The notes: generated by a model not told the origin, from the letters alone. Shown: positions 8,575 to 20,167, counted from the stretch's first letter. The stretch: 64,000 bases of DNA from Avibacterium sp. 20-132 (GCF_023611925.1 NZ_CP091456.1:2274001-2338000); one strand, 5' to 3'. A program made the numbers and translations.

Positions 8575-10611
8575 TCATTCAACCAGTTTCTGTAACAACA
8601 ACGCCAATCCACTTTGTCGTTTGGTGGGATTTCTTACCGCGGTTTTCCAGCTTTGCTCCGTGCTAAATACGGTGGCTTGGTTCTTGGCACGGGTAATTCC
8701 CGTGTAAACCAATTCACGGGATAAAATCGGGCTGGGTTCAGTGGGCAGTACCATAAAGGCGTGGTCAAATTCAGAGCCTTGTGATTTATGCACTGTCATT
8801 GCAAAGGCGGTTTCGTGGCGTGGAATACGGCTGGCTAATTCCCGTTTGCCATTTTCAAAATAAAAATGCCCTTTTAGCTGCCCCTGTTCATTAGGACTGA
8901 GTAAATATAACCCAATATCCCCATTATATAAGCCCACATTGCGATCATTTTGCGTAATCATAATGGGTTTGCCGAGATAATGTTCACGCGCTTGATTAAA
9001 TTGCACTAAGCCCTTTGCACGCAGCCCCTCTGCAATACGTTGGTTGAGCTGTTCACTGCCTAACTCCCCTACACGTAATGCGGTGAGGTAACGGACTTTA
9101 TTAAATGCGGTGAAAATTTGCTGAATTTTTTCTGAATCTAAAGGTTGATTTTGCGCCGTAACTTGCTGAATTAAGGTTAAAAAATCGGCGTAATTTTGCA
9201 CCGCACTTTTCACCACCACATTGGCACAATATGGCTGATATGCCAAGCTATTCACCTCCCCTTTGTGTGTCAATTGCATAAAATCAACGAGGGTTAAAGG
9301 TAAGGTTGTTACAACATCACTTTTCTTCAAATCTCCTGCTTGTAGCAACTGCCAGCTTTCTTCTGCGTTGCCTTGATTAATCAATTTCGCTAACTGCCCA
9401 ATGGCAGAATGTTCATCAAAACGATGACTTTGGGTTAAATGACAAAGATGATCACGAATTGGATTGCCTTGTGTTATCGCAGACAAATGTTGCCCTGTGG
9501 TTTGTTGTAAATACGCCACAAAATCGGGGCTGTAGCCTTGCGTCAGAAATTTGCCTAATTCTGCCAAAATTGCCCCTGCCTCCACGGAGGCAAGCTGATC
9601 TTTATCTCCCAATAAAATTAATTTGGTTTGTGGTTTTAAGGCTTGCAACAATTTCGCCATTAGGGATAAATCGATCATTGAAGATTCATCTACCACAAGC
9701 ACATCAAGCAATAATGGGTTCTGTTTATTATGCTTGGGCATATCTTCAAAGAAGCGTACGCCAAGTAGTCGATGTAAGGTTTCTGGCTGTGTCGGTATGG
9801 CAGCGATTAACGCCTCTGGCAACGCCAATTCTGCTTTTAAGCGAGCTAAGGAATTATCCATACTCTCTTTTAGCCGAGCGGTGGCTTTCCCTGTAGGGGC
9901 AACCAGTTTTATACGTAAACCTTGCTGATATAAATCCTGTAAGGCAAGTAATAATCGTGTTACGGTGGTGGTTTTGCCTGTACCGGGACCGCCACTGATT
10001 AGGGTAAAAGGCTGTTTAATTGCCATTGCAACAGCAATTTCTTGCCAATTAATTTGTTTTGGTTGTGCGGAATGAGGAAAATATTTTTGCAAAATTGTTG
10101 CGATGGCTTGGGGATCAAAAGTGCGGTCAAAAATACCTGAATTTTGCCCCGCACTTTGCTCTACATTTTGTTCCGTGCGTTGAATGGAATGGGCAAAATA
10201 TTCTGCAACGCGGTATTCATCTTGCCAGATACGATAAAAATACAGCGCGTTAAACTGAAACACCAAAGGGGCGATTTTTTCTTGCGGCTGTGTGGTAAAA
10301 GCAATGTGTTGCTGTAAACAATCTTGCCATTGGGTAAGGGGTAAATAATCAATTTTGGCATTGATTTTTTCTATATATTCCCATTCTTGCTGAGGTAATG
10401 GTAATAAACTGGCTAAATTAGCCTCAAGCACTAAACAACTATGCCCCTGCAAATAAGAATAATTGCACAATGCCGCCAATAAAATCGCTAAATTTTGTTG
10501 GCATAAGGAATACCCTTTGCCTTGCTGTTTTTCGGCAATCAAGCGTGCGAAATGGTAATCCCCTTGGCTAAATATGCCTTTTTCTTGAAGTGCTTTAATT
10601 AGGCTGAGCAT
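8575..10611 (-). CDS. recD: Exodeoxyribonuclease V alpha subunit RecD
   Basis: 678 residues from the ATG at 10609-10611, which shares one base with the recB stop (TAATG), a usual sign of translational coupling. Seen: Walker A GGPGTGKTT at about residues 207-215, a helicase II DES motif (VLVVDESSMIDLS) and C-terminal superfamily-1 motifs (TVHKSQGSEFDHA, LVYTGITRAK). RecD is the fast 5'-3' helicase of RecBCD, used in double-strand break repair and degradation of linear DNA. An upstream ATG (10647) would extend the frame into recB and is less likely. recC is not in the window. Confidence 0.95.
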   Translation of the reverse strand: MLSLIKALQEKGIFSQGDYHFARLIAEKQQGKGYSLCQQNLAILLAALCNYSYLQGHSCLVLEANLASLLPLPQQEWEYIEKINAKIDYLPLTQWQDCLQQHIAFTTQPQEKIAPLVFQFNALYFYRIWQDEYRVAEYFAHSIQRTEQNVEQSAGQNSGIFDRTFDPQAIATILQKYFPHSAQPKQINWQEIAVAMAIKQPFTLISGGPGTGKTTTVTRLLLALQDLYQQGLRIKLVAPTGKATARLKESMDNSLARLKAELALPEALIAAIPTQPETLHRLLGVRFFEDMPKHNKQNPLLLDVLVVDESSMIDLSLMAKLLQALKPQTKLILLGDKDQLASVEAGAILAELGKFLTQGYSPDFVAYLQQTTGQHLSAITQGNPIRDHLCHLTQSHRFDEHSAIGQLAKLINQGNAEESWQLLQAGDLKKSDVVTTLPLTLVDFMQLTHKGEVNSLAYQPYCANVVVKSAVQNYADFLTLIQQVTAQNQPLDSEKIQQIFTAFNKVRYLTALRVGELGSEQLNQRIAEGLRAKGLVQFNQAREHYLGKPIMITQNDRNVGLYNGDIGLYLLSPNEQGQLKGHFYFENGKRELASRIPRHETAFAMTVHKSQGSEFDHAFMVLPTEPSPILSRELVYTGITRAKNQATVFSTEQSWKTAVRNPTKRQSGLALLLQKLVE

Positions 10612-13600
10612 TAGAATAATTCCTCCAAGGCTTGAATTAATCGCCAATCTGGTTTATCAAAATAAATACCTGTTTGATCTTTGCCATTCATTCCGCGTAA
10701 AAACGTATAAATCACGCCTCCAAAATCCCTCTCATATTGATAATGCGGATCACGCAAGGTTAAATAGCGGTATAACGCTAAGGTATAAAGCAAATATTGC
10801 CAATCATAAAAGCCATTTTTCATCACTTCAGGCAACTGGGCAGGCTGATAATTTTCCATTTGATGACCAAGCAAGTTTGATTTGTAATCTAGCACATAAT
10901 ATTTACCCTGATGACGAAACACGAGGTCAATAAAACCACGCAACATTCCTTGCAAACGCTCAAAAATCAGCGATTGTGAGGGAAATGGGTGATAATTTTG
11001 CAAGGCTCGATTAAACGCAGTGGCATCAAAGGCTTTGTTTAATTTTAAATAAAATTGCATTTCTTTTATACAATCTTGCGGTTGAATTTGTGCAAGGGTT
11101 ACGTTTTCACCAACCAATAATGGGCTGTGATAAATGGCGTTAAACCATTGTTGTAATGGCACAATCCATTGTTCATCAAGCTGTAACCCTTGGCATAATT
11201 TGGCAAGATTTTGTTCATCAAGGGCAGATTGTGCGGTATTTTTTTCTAAATAACGGTGTAAAATCGTCCCCACACGCACGCCACTTGGCAAATCAAAAGG
11301 GGTATAACCTTGTGGATAGGTACGTTCTTGTGGCGTTATTTCTTCGTTTAACGGGAAGGCTTGTGGCAGGTTGAAATCGTAATCCTTACCTTGATCAAAA
11401 ACTTGCGAAATTTGCACCGCACTTTCATTTTCAGCCTGTAATTGTAATGTATTGCGTTGATGCTTATGCACCATATCCGTGAAGCTGGTTACTCCCCAAT
11501 GGTATTCAATCTTGCCATTAAATATGGCGGGGCTAAAGTGCTGCGTGTGATGAGGGGAAACCAATGGCGCACTTGCGATAAGATCGTTGCTGTGGCTAAT
11601 CGCCACATTCTGTTCACCAACGTTTTGCTGCAAGGTTTGTAATAATGCTGTGCTGTCATAGGTTGCGGATAAGTTTAGGCTTTCTCCACACTTCCCTTGC
11701 GTTAAGGCATAGAGCAACCCATTCCATTTTTTTTCAAAAGTCTTCGGTAAACACAATGCCACTTGGTATTTAGCACGGGTAAGCGCCACATAAAGCAAAC
11801 GCATTTCTTCTGCTAGATCTTCTTTAAGCACGCGTGCTGATTGCTGATTTTCCATATCCCACAATATGTGGTCTTGTTCTGTGGCGTAATAGGTGGTGAT
11901 TGTGTTTTTTTCCTCTTTCTTCGGCTTGGCGATAAAGGGTAACCACACCAGATCATAAGCTAAGCCTTTTGATTTATGAATAGTCACAATTTTAACTAAA
12001 TCTCGTTCACTTTCTAAACGAATGCTTTCTTCTAGCCGATCTGTCCCTTGAATTTGCTTTTCAAACCAACGCAATAAGGCAGCTTCACTTTCGTTTAAAC
12101 GGCTAGCTTGTTGTAAAAGTTCCGCTAAGTGCAAGAAATCTGTCAAAATTCTTTCACCTTGATTGTGTGCAAGCAAGCGTTGCGTAAGCGGGGTTTCTTC
12201 ATTAAGCAATAATTGATGCAACATCACCAAAATGCCTTTTTGTTGCCACGTTTTTTGATAGGCAAAAAAGGTATCCACCCAATGCTCCCACTGGGTTTCA
12301 TCTTGCTTAATTTGATAAATTTCTGCACTGGTTAAGCCAAATAATTGGGTGGCAATGGCATTGAGAATGTAGCGTTCATTCAGCGGATTTAAACAGGCCT
12401 GCAAAATCAGAGCCAATTCCTGTGCGGTTTCACTGTCAAACACATTGCTTTTATCGGATAAATATACCGAGGCGATGCCCAAATTTTGCAAGGCGGTTTT
12501 AATGCGCTGAGCTTCTTTTCCTGTACGCACCAACACCGCAATATTTTTTGCTTGCAAGGGTTCATCGGCAAATTTTGCTTGATTTTGCGCCGCACTGTTT
12601 AGCCATTGCTGAATGGAAATCGCACAATTTTTGGCAAACTGTTCTTGATCATAGTCCTCACCTAAATAGCAACGCAACGCAGGTTCATCTTGCCCATTGA
12701 GATTAAAGTGCGGGAGATTTTTTCCTGCTTTTACGGGATCAAACTGAATTTCGTCAAATAAAAAAGGCGGTGGCTGTTCAAAATCAAAAACCCCATTAAC
12801 AGATTGAATTAATGCAGCGGTAGAACGCCAGTTTTCTTTCAGTGTAAAACGCTGGTTGGCTTGTTGCGAAGCCTTAAAATAAGTAAAAATATCTGCGCCA
12901 CGAAATTTATAAATAGATTGTTTCGGATCGCCAATCATTATAAAGCCTGACGGAGCGGGCTGAGATTGCTGTGGTGGCTTTTCAATATAAATTTTAGAAA
13001 AAATTTGATACTGTTGTGCATCGGTATCTTGAAATTCGTCAATCATCGCAAAGGGATATTGATTGCGAATCAACGCAGCTAACTCCTGCCCATTTTCTCC
13101 ATATAGCCCTTCTCGCACTAAACGTAACAGATCATCAAAGCCTTTTTGGATGTGCTGATTTTTATAATCAAACCATTTTTTCCGAATGGCTTGAATGGCG
13201 TGATATAGCACAATCGGTAAGGCAAGTGCCATTTCTTCTGATTGCGTCCATAAATGTTCCGCTTGGCAAAAAAGAGGATGTTGTAACGGGGCAAATCCCG
13301 ATTTTATTTTTGCGTTAATCTCTCTTTCGGTAAAATAAATAAAAATATCTGGCAAGCTATAATTGCTCGGATCTTCCGCCCACGCCCGCATTTTCTCAAG
13401 GCGTCCTGCATAATGATTCGCGTATTTAATTTTTTCTTTATTTTCCGTGAAGAATACGGCAAGTGCTTCGGCATTTGCCAACCATTCTTGCTTAAACGCA
13501 TCAATTGCCTGATAGGTGGTTAATAAATATTGTTGGAAAAATTCATCAAGAGATAGCTCAAGCAAGCGCGGATGAGAAAGGGCGACCTCAACCCCCTCTT

Positions 13601-14237
13601 TGCCTAAATGTGGGCGAATTTTTTTCAATAATGCTTGTGGCGATTTTAGCGTTTGATTCACCCATTTTGCGACAAGCACAGGTTGATGATAAAAGGCTTC
13701 TCGCCAAAATTCGTTGGTTAAACGTGCGAGTAAATCACTTTCATCGGTTACCAACGCTAAATTAAAATGCACGCCCGAATTAAAGGCATATTGCATTAAC
13801 ATTCGACGACAAAAACTGTGGATCGTGTAAATCGCTGCCGTATCCATACTCTGCTCTGCCCAACTAAGGCGCTGAATGGCTAGGGGAATGTCATTTAAGC
13901 CTTGCACTAATTCCCCCAGCAAGGGATCGCCCCCTTGTGCAAAGACCGTTAGATCTTGCGTGGTTTGATATTGCAAAAGTAACTGCTTGCTGTGGTAAAT
14001 TCTTGCACGAATACGTTCTCGTAATTCTTGTGTTGCCATTTCGGTAAAGGTTACCACTAAAATTTTATCGACAGAGAGTGGTTGGTTGAAACAGTTTTCC
14101 CCTGCTTGTAGCAGCAAACGAATATACAGGGACGCCATTGTGTACGTTTTCCCTGTTCCCGCTGAGGCTTCGATCAGGCTCACACCTTGCAAAGGCATTG
14201 TGGCTGGATTGAGTGTTTGCGTTTTTATCGTCATCAT
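10611..14237 (-). CDS. recB: Exodeoxyribonuclease V beta subunit RecB
   Basis: 1208 residues, close to Haemophilus RecB. UvrD-like superfamily-1 helicase: Walker A EASAGTGKTYT (residues 23-33), an AMIDEFQDTDAQQ motif near 400, MIGDPKQSIYKFRG, and VTIHKSKGLAYDLVW. The C-terminal nuclease domain has the catalytic VLDYKSNLLG motif at about residue 1130. RecB carries the 3'-5' helicase and the only nuclease site of RecBCD. It begins with ATG ATG and is only 3 bp from the ychN stop, but no strong ribosome site is visible, so its expression may depend on upstream translation. Confidence 0.96.
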   Translation of the reverse strand: MMTIKTQTLNPATMPLQGVSLIEASAGTGKTYTMASLYIRLLLQAGENCFNQPLSVDKILVVTFTEMATQELRERIRARIYHSKQLLLQYQTTQDLTVFAQGGDPLLGELVQGLNDIPLAIQRLSWAEQSMDTAAIYTIHSFCRRMLMQYAFNSGVHFNLALVTDESDLLARLTNEFWREAFYHQPVLVAKWVNQTLKSPQALLKKIRPHLGKEGVEVALSHPRLLELSLDEFFQQYLLTTYQAIDAFKQEWLANAEALAVFFTENKEKIKYANHYAGRLEKMRAWAEDPSNYSLPDIFIYFTEREINAKIKSGFAPLQHPLFCQAEHLWTQSEEMALALPIVLYHAIQAIRKKWFDYKNQHIQKGFDDLLRLVREGLYGENGQELAALIRNQYPFAMIDEFQDTDAQQYQIFSKIYIEKPPQQSQPAPSGFIMIGDPKQSIYKFRGADIFTYFKASQQANQRFTLKENWRSTAALIQSVNGVFDFEQPPPFLFDEIQFDPVKAGKNLPHFNLNGQDEPALRCYLGEDYDQEQFAKNCAISIQQWLNSAAQNQAKFADEPLQAKNIAVLVRTGKEAQRIKTALQNLGIASVYLSDKSNVFDSETAQELALILQACLNPLNERYILNAIATQLFGLTSAEIYQIKQDETQWEHWVDTFFAYQKTWQQKGILVMLHQLLLNEETPLTQRLLAHNQGERILTDFLHLAELLQQASRLNESEAALLRWFEKQIQGTDRLEESIRLESERDLVKIVTIHKSKGLAYDLVWLPFIAKPKKEEKNTITTYYATEQDHILWDMENQQSARVLKEDLAEEMRLLYVALTRAKYQVALCLPKTFEKKWNGLLYALTQGKCGESLNLSATYDSTALLQTLQQNVGEQNVAISHSNDLIASAPLVSPHHTQHFSPAIFNGKIEYHWGVTSFTDMVHKHQRNTLQLQAENESAVQISQVFDQGKDYDFNLPQAFPLNEEITPQERTYPQGYTPFDLPSGVRVGTILHRYLEKNTAQSALDEQNLAKLCQGLQLDEQWIVPLQQWFNAIYHSPLLVGENVTLAQIQPQDCIKEMQFYLKLNKAFDATAFNRALQNYHPFPSQSLIFERLQGMLRGFIDLVFRHQGKYYVLDYKSNLLGHQMENYQPAQLPEVMKNGFYDWQYLLYTLALYRYLTLRDPHYQYERDFGGVIYTFLRGMNGKDQTGIYFDKPDWRLIQALEELF

Positions 14238-14240
14238 AAA

Positions 14241-14597
14241 TTAAAAATTCAATACTTTATCTGCTTCCATTGTCCAATCGGCAAGTTCAATTAATGTTCC
14301 AATTTCTACCCCCTCTGCGAGCGAGGCATTGTGGATACCTCGCGCAGTCCCGCAGGTTTTACATAATTTTACTGTCGCCCCCTGTGCGGTGAGAATTTCG
14401 ATCATTTGCTGTAAATGATAACCTTCAGCTGGCGATTGTTGAGCCAATCCTCCGACGACGGCATCAGACATAAAAAATAAGCGTAATTGTACCGCACTTT
14501 TATGTTGCTCTTGTAACTGTAAAGCAAGGCGTAACGCACTGAAAAAATGTTCATCGCCATAAGGGGAAGAATGTACAATAAATAAGATGTTTTGCAT
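14241..14597 (-). CDS. ychN: DsrE-family sulfur-relay-like protein YchN
   Basis: 118 residues from the ATG at 14595-14597 (AAGGA upstream); E. coli YchN is 117. The protein matches YchN over its length: SPYGDEHFFSALRLALQLQE, FFMSDAV, QQMIEILTAQGA, VKLCKTCGTARG, and the end WTMEADKVLNF. The paired cysteines in LCKTCG are the conserved DsrE/F residues. The family is hexameric and cytosolic, and its exact role is unknown. It is upstream of and almost touching recB, so probably cotranscribed. Confidence 0.88.
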   Translation of the reverse strand: MQNILFIVHSSPYGDEHFFSALRLALQLQEQHKSAVQLRLFFMSDAVVGGLAQQSPAEGYHLQQMIEILTAQGATVKLCKTCGTARGIHNASLAEGVEIGTLIELADWTMEADKVLNF

Positions 14598-14701
14598 AAG
14601 AATGTCCTTTTTTAGATTGTGGAAATGCGGTGTCATTTTAAGCGGCATTAAGGGGTTGCCTATGCACTTGGTTTTGCTTATTTTACACGGATAACAGTAA
14701 T

Positions 14702-14734
14702 AAAAAAGTGGGCATTTTTCATTTGCCCACTTTG
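14702..14734 (-). terminator. Terminator of the glycogen operon
   Basis: AAAGTGGGCA (14705-14714) and TGCCCACTTT (14724-14733) form a perfect 10-bp stem, followed on the minus strand by a T-run. It lies 23 bp after the glgP stop and upstream of ychN. Confidence 0.85.
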
Positions 14735-14756
14735 TGAAAGCCTTTACTTAAACCAC

Positions 14757-17219
14757 CTAATTTAGCTTGAGCGGTTGGATTTTCCAGATTTTTTTCGCAT
14801 ATTCTTCAATGGTTCTGTCTGATGAGAAGAAACTCATATTCACAATATTTTGTAATGCACTGTTGGTCCACGCGCTTTGATCACGGTATCTTTCATCAAC
14901 CCGTTTTTGTGCTTCCACATAGCTTTGGAAATCGGCAAAGGATTGATAATAATCGTGATAACATAAGCCATTAAGCAAATCTTGATAACGATGCGGATCA
15001 TTCGGGGAGAAAAATCCTGAGGTGATTTGGTCAATCACGCGGCGTAGCTGTTCATTGCTTTGATAAATATCATAAGGGCGGTAGCCGTTACGACGTAACG
15101 CTTCCACCTGTTCTACGGTATGCCCAAAGATGAAAATATTGTCTTCGCCGACATTTTCTAAGATTTCTACATTCGCCCCGTCTAATGTTCCCAAGGTTAA
15201 TGCGCCATTGAGTGCAAATTTCATATTACTTGTGCCTGAGGCTTCTGTTCCCGCAAGGGAAATTTGTTCAGAAATATCCGCCGCTGGAATGATCATTTGT
15301 GCAAGGCTTACACTATAATTTGGAATGAACACCACTTTTAAACGACCTTGCAAACGTTCATCGTTATTGATGATTTTTGCTACATCATTAATTAAGTTAA
15401 TGGTTTGTTTCGCTGCGTAATAGGCTGAAGCCGCTTTACCCGCAAGGATAAACACGCGTGGTGTCCAGTCTTTTTCAGGGTGTTCTAGCATTTCGTTATA
15501 GCGGGCAATAATGTGTAACACATTGAGAATTTGGCGTTTGTATTCGTGGATACGTTTTACCTGTACGTCAAATAAGGCATCAGGATTGAGTTCAATGCCT
15601 AATTCTTTTTTCACATAATCAACTAAGCGCACTTTGTTTGCGCGTTTAATGGCTGGAATAGCGTTTTGCACATCAGGATCGTCAAGATGGGCTTTAAGCT
15701 CATTTAATAAACTCAGATCTCGACGCCATTGCGTGCCAATATAACGATCAAATAAGGCAGATAAATCCGGGTTTGCCACGGCAATCCAACGGCGTGGTGT
15801 AATGCCATTGGTGACGTTGGTAAAACGTTCAGGGTAAATATGCGCAAAATCGGCAAAGGTTGAGGTTACCATAAGATCTGAATGAATGGCAGCAACCCCA
15901 TTGACTTTGTGCGATCCCACAACAGACAACCAGCCCATACGTACTTTACGCACATCACCCTCTTCAATTAAAGACACACGACGAATAAAATTATCATCGG
16001 TGGTCACATAAGTGCGAACATATTCTAAGAAATAATCATTGATTTCAAAAATGATCTGTAAATGACGTGGTAAGATTTTTGCCATCATTTCCACAGGCCA
16101 AGTTTCTAATGCTTCAGACATCAGTGTGTGGCAAGTGTAAGAGAAAATACGGCGACACATATCCCACGCGGTTTTCCAATCATAGCCTTCTTTATCCACT
16201 AAAATGTACATCAATTCAGGAATAGCTAAGGCTGGGTGGGTATCGTTTAAGTGAATTGCCACTTTATCTGCCAAGTTTTTTACGCTACCGTGCGTGCGTT
16301 TGTGGCGTTTGATAATATCTTGTAGTGAGGCGGAAACTAAGAAATACTCTTGGCGTAAACGCAATTCACGTCCTGCCCAAGTGGAATCATCAGGATATAA
16401 CACGCGCGAGACATTTTCACTGGAAGCACGCTGTTCTACGGCACGAAAATAATCACCACGGTTAAATTCGGCAAGATTGAAAGAATCCCCTGCGTGGGCG
16501 CTCCACAAGCGTAAAGTTGCCGCGCTGTCGTTGGCATACCCGGGAATCATTTGATCATAAGCTAAGGCAACAATTTCCTCTTTACTCTCCCAAACACATT
16601 TTTTTCCTTCAAAATAAATATGCCCGCCAAATTGGATATTGAAACGTTTAGAAGGACGAATAAATTCCCAAGGCGCGCCTTTTTCTAACCACGCATCGGG
16701 TTTTTCTACCTGTTTACCCTCTTCGATCGTTTGTCGAAACATACCGTATTCATAACGGATACCATATCCCATTGCGGGAATAGCTAAGGTGGCAATAGAA
16801 TCCATAAAGCACGCGGCCAAACGCCCTAAACCGCCATTACCTAAACCGGGATCTACTTCTTTCTCAATGATTTCTTCTAAATCCACATCAAGCTCATTTA
16901 AGGCTTCTTTAGCAAGGGTATAAACGCCCTCTGCAATCAACGCATTAGAAAGCGTCCGCCCCATTAAATATTCCATTGATAAATAATAGACGCGACGTGT
17001 TTTTTCATCACGGGATTGACGGGCGGTCGAAATCCAGCCTTCTGTCACAAGATCACGCACCGCATAAAGGGTGGCATTGAGCCAATCACGTTGGCTTGCT
17101 TCTTGTGGTGAACGCCCAATTAAGAAAATCAATTTATACACGATCGCTTTTTTCAGCGATTCTGTGGTTTGTTCCGGTTGATTATAAGAGAAGGGAAAAT
17201 CAATGTTATCCGTTGTCAT
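14757..17219 (-). CDS. glgP: Glycogen phosphorylase
   Basis: 820 residues from the ATG at 17217-17219, with GGAGAG upstream; an upstream frame extension lacks such a site. GT35 family. [14 protein letters not shown] lies around residue 110, and the PLP-binding region [20 protein letters not shown] with its lysine lies near residue 650. It releases glucose-1-phosphate from glycogen chain ends in the cytoplasm. It is the last gene of malQ-glgBXCAP and is followed by a strong terminator. It is separated from glgA by 132 bp that contain a long hairpin. Confidence 0.97.
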   Translation of the reverse strand: MTTDNIDFPFSYNQPEQTTESLKKAIVYKLIFLIGRSPQEASQRDWLNATLYAVRDLVTEGWISTARQSRDEKTRRVYYLSMEYLMGRTLSNALIAEGVYTLAKEALNELDVDLEEIIEKEVDPGLGNGGLGRLAACFMDSIATLAIPAMGYGIRYEYGMFRQTIEEGKQVEKPDAWLEKGAPWEFIRPSKRFNIQFGGHIYFEGKKCVWESKEEIVALAYDQMIPGYANDSAATLRLWSAHAGDSFNLAEFNRGDYFRAVEQRASSENVSRVLYPDDSTWAGRELRLRQEYFLVSASLQDIIKRHKRTHGSVKNLADKVAIHLNDTHPALAIPELMYILVDKEGYDWKTAWDMCRRIFSYTCHTLMSEALETWPVEMMAKILPRHLQIIFEINDYFLEYVRTYVTTDDNFIRRVSLIEEGDVRKVRMGWLSVVGSHKVNGVAAIHSDLMVTSTFADFAHIYPERFTNVTNGITPRRWIAVANPDLSALFDRYIGTQWRRDLSLLNELKAHLDDPDVQNAIPAIKRANKVRLVDYVKKELGIELNPDALFDVQVKRIHEYKRQILNVLHIIARYNEMLEHPEKDWTPRVFILAGKAASAYYAAKQTINLINDVAKIINNDERLQGRLKVVFIPNYSVSLAQMIIPAADISEQISLAGTEASGTSNMKFALNGALTLGTLDGANVEILENVGEDNIFIFGHTVEQVEALRRNGYRPYDIYQSNEQLRRVIDQITSGFFSPNDPHRYQDLLNGLCYHDYYQSFADFQSYVEAQKRVDERYRDQSAWTNSALQNIVNMSFFSSDRTIEEYAKKIWKIQPLKLN

Positions 17220-17296
17220 AAGTGGCTCTCCTAATTTATTGCAATTTAAAATCGGCGTATTTTTATCCTTTTTGTATAAAAACACAACAAAAACCA

Positions 17297-17338
17297 GCCT
17301 AAAATCGGCGTTTTTTTCACCGCACTTTGATTTTAGGC
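17297..17338 (-). other. Intercistronic hairpin between glgA and glgP
   Basis: GCCTAAAATC (17297-17306) pairs perfectly with GATTTTAGGC (17329-17338). The loop contains an uptake-signal core (ACCGCACTT). On the minus strand a T-rich tract follows, so it could be a partial terminator or an mRNA-stabilising structure setting glgP expression below the upstream genes. The 11-mer AAAATCGGCGT occurs both in this hairpin and about 55 bp closer to glgP. Confidence 0.6.
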
Positions 17339-17351
17339 AAATCGAATGAAG

Positions 17352-18785
17352 CTATAAAATGCGTTGATATAATGCTTGGTAATGTCTTGCCGCAATTTGC
17401 CAGCTAAAATCTTGCTCCATTGCAACCACGCGTACACTTTGCCATAGGCGCTGTTTTTGCCATAATGCAAAGGCGTTATTAATCGCCCAGCCTAACCCTT
17501 CCGCATTGGCATCATTAAACACAAACCCAGTGGCTTTCCGTGCTTTGATGTTTTCAGAATGGCTATCTACCACCGTATCAGCTAAACCACCGGTGGCTCG
17601 TACTAATGGTAAAGTGCCGTATTTCAATCCATAAAGCTGGGTTAAGCCACAAGGTTCAAAACGGCTTGGCACTAAAATCACATCCCCCCCTGCAATAATT
17701 AAGTGTGATAAGGCTTCATCATAGCCAATTTTTACTGCGATATGTTCAGGATAACGTTCGGCAAGGTGGCGTAATCCTTCTTCTAAATGCGGTGCGCCTG
17801 ACCCCAGTAAAGCAAGCTGACCGCCTTGTTGTACGATGGTTTCTGCGTTTTGAATCAGTAAATCTACGCCTTTTTGTTCGGTTAAACGTGTCACCATTAC
17901 AAATAATAAGGCATCAGGCTGTTGTGGTAGATTGAAATAGGCTTGTAATTTTTCTTTATTTTTACGTTTGCCCGCCATTGCTTTTAATTTGTAATGATCT
18001 TCAAGGTAATGATCACTATTCGGGTTCCAAATTTGTTCATCAACGCCATTGAGAATGCCGACTAATCGCCCTTCTTGACTCAATGCCTCAAGTAAACCTT
18101 GCAAGCCGTAACCAAATTCTGGCGTCGTGATTTCTTGGGCATAGGTTGGGCTAACGGCAGTCACCACATCGGAATAATAAAGCCCTGATTTTAAATAAGA
18201 AATTTGTCCGTGTAACTCTAATCCGTTGATATGGAACATTTCCAACGGTAAACCAAGTTCAAACAAATGGTGATAAGAAAACATTCCCTGATAAGCGAGA
18301 TTATGAATGGTAAATACGGATTTGGCAGGTCGCCCTTTAAACGCTAAATAAGCACTTGTTAAACCCGCGTGCCAATCGTGGGCGTGAACCACTTCCGCTT
18401 GCCACCAAGCATCTAATCCAACAGCAAGTTCTGCCCCAACCCAGCCAAGTAAGGCAAAACGTTTATAGTTATCGGCATAATCGTTATACCATTCATCGTG
18501 GTACGGATTGCCTTCTCTGGCATACAAATGCGGTGCATCAATCAGATAGATGCCTAGCCCGTTATATTCACCATAACGTAGCACGATATGCCCTGCAAAA
18601 TGATCAAATTCCGCCACCACAACGGTGTTAGGAATGCCAGCAGCAATGGCAGGGTAAGCCGGCAGTAAAATTCGGCTATCCATACCAATTTGCTGTTGCG
18701 CAAAAGGTAATGCCCCCATTACATCCGCTAAACCGCCCGTTTTGAGTAACGGGTAAAGTTCTGAACAAACGTGTAAAACTCTCAT
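17352..18785 (-). CDS. glgA: Glycogen synthase (ADP-glucose type)
   Basis: 477 residues, the same as E. coli GlgA. GT5 family: the N-terminal KTGGLADV (residues 16-23) binds ADP-glucose, HAHDWHAGL lies at about 160, and the C-terminal domain has [19 protein letters not shown]. It extends alpha-1,4-glucan chains from ADP-glucose. AAGGAAG precedes the start. It lies 74 bp downstream of glgC. Confidence 0.97.
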   Translation of the reverse strand: MRVLHVCSELYPLLKTGGLADVMGALPFAQQQIGMDSRILLPAYPAIAAGIPNTVVVAEFDHFAGHIVLRYGEYNGLGIYLIDAPHLYAREGNPYHDEWYNDYADNYKRFALLGWVGAELAVGLDAWWQAEVVHAHDWHAGLTSAYLAFKGRPAKSVFTIHNLAYQGMFSYHHLFELGLPLEMFHINGLELHGQISYLKSGLYYSDVVTAVSPTYAQEITTPEFGYGLQGLLEALSQEGRLVGILNGVDEQIWNPNSDHYLEDHYKLKAMAGKRKNKEKLQAYFNLPQQPDALLFVMVTRLTEQKGVDLLIQNAETIVQQGGQLALLGSGAPHLEEGLRHLAERYPEHIAVKIGYDEALSHLIIAGGDVILVPSRFEPCGLTQLYGLKYGTLPLVRATGGLADTVVDSHSENIKARKATGFVFNDANAEGLGWAINNAFALWQKQRLWQSVRVVAMEQDFSWQIAARHYQALYQRIL

Positions 18786-18859
18786 TCTTTTTCTTCCTTA
18801 AAACAGAGAAATACGGTGAAAATTCCACAAAATTCCACCGCACTTCTCTTTACCTTGTA

Positions 18860-20167
18860 TTAATCTAAATGCGCTTCAAACGCAACTGTTTCACCATTTA
18901 ACTTCTTTAACATTGATGCAGTAACCAACACCACACCGCCACTACTAACTCTAAAGCGTTTGCTATCCAGTGCTAAATCCACACCAATTTCCATTCCGTC
19001 TGGAATGACACAATGGCGATCAACAATACAACGTTTGAGCGTACAATTTTTACCAATGGTCACTTGCGGTAACACGACGCTATGATCAACCAATGACCCT
19101 TCTTGCACGATAACGCGATCGAAAAGGACAGAATAACTAATCGACGCATCGGTGATCACACAACCACCCGAAATCAAGCAGTTATCCACGGGTTTAATGT
19201 CTGATTTGCTATAAAAGAATTTTGATGGATAGGTTTGCGTTGGATTACCACGAATTGGCCAGCGTTGATCATAAATATCCAGTTGTGGATTTTCGGAAAC
19301 CAAATCAATATTGGATTGCCAGAAACTATCTAGCGTTCCCACATCACGCCAGTAAATTTCGCCATCGGTATTACGTCCCATACAAGAACGGCTAAATGGA
19401 TGGGCATAAAGCGTGCCTTCATCTAAACATTTCGGCAAAATATCTTTACCAAAATCGTGGGAGGTGTAAGGGGTGTTCACTTCTCGTTCTAAAATATCGT
19501 ATAGGTAATCTGCATTGAACACATAAATGCCCATTGATGCTAAAGAAATATTCGGTTTGCCTGCCATCGCTGGCGGATCTTTGGGTTTTTCAACAAAGGC
19601 TTTCACTTTAAGATTTTCATCAACCGCCATTACCCCAAACTCACAAGCCTTTTCACGTTCCACTTCAATACAGCCTACGGTACATTGTGCATTACTGGAA
19701 ACGTGATCTAACAACATTTGGCTATAATCTTGTTTATAAATGTGATCACCCGCCAAAATTAAGATGTATTTCGGGCAATAATGATCGCGAATAATCGCCA
19801 TATTTTGATACACCGCATCTGCCGTGCCACGATACCAAGTGGAATCATCAATTTGCTGACGGGCTGGCAACATATCAATAAACTCACCACGCTCTTGTGG
19901 CAAGAATGACCAGCCTTTTTGCAAATGGCGTAATAATGAGTGCGCCGCATATTGGGTAACCACGCCAATATGGTTTAGCCCTGAGTTAATACAGTTGGAT
20001 AACGCAAAATCAATAATTCGTCTGTTGCCGCCAAAATACAGTGCTGGTTTCGCCCGTTTATCCGTTAGCTCATAAAGTCTTGAACCTCGTCCGCCCGCTA
20101 AAATTAGCACCAAGGTATCTTTCACAAGATCATTTTTATTTGGTGATTTTGATATACTGTTGCTCAT
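18860..20167 (-). CDS. glgC: Glucose-1-phosphate adenylyltransferase
   Basis: 435 residues. The nucleotidyltransferase signature LAGGRGSRLYELTDKRAKPA lies at residues ~24-43, and an LbH repeat domain lies at the C-terminus. It makes ADP-glucose, the committed and allosterically controlled step of glycogen synthesis. GAGGA lies upstream of the ATG. It is 31 bp after glgX. Confidence 0.97.
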   Translation of the reverse strand: MSNSISKSPNKNDLVKDTLVLILAGGRGSRLYELTDKRAKPALYFGGNRRIIDFALSNCINSGLNHIGVVTQYAAHSLLRHLQKGWSFLPQERGEFIDMLPARQQIDDSTWYRGTADAVYQNMAIIRDHYCPKYILILAGDHIYKQDYSQMLLDHVSSNAQCTVGCIEVEREKACEFGVMAVDENLKVKAFVEKPKDPPAMAGKPNISLASMGIYVFNADYLYDILEREVNTPYTSHDFGKDILPKCLDEGTLYAHPFSRSCMGRNTDGEIYWRDVGTLDSFWQSNIDLVSENPQLDIYDQRWPIRGNPTQTYPSKFFYSKSDIKPVDNCLISGGCVITDASISYSVLFDRVIVQEGSLVDHSVVLPQVTIGKNCTLKRCIVDRHCVIPDGMEIGVDLALDSKRFRVSSGGVVLVTASMLKKLNGETVAFEAHLD

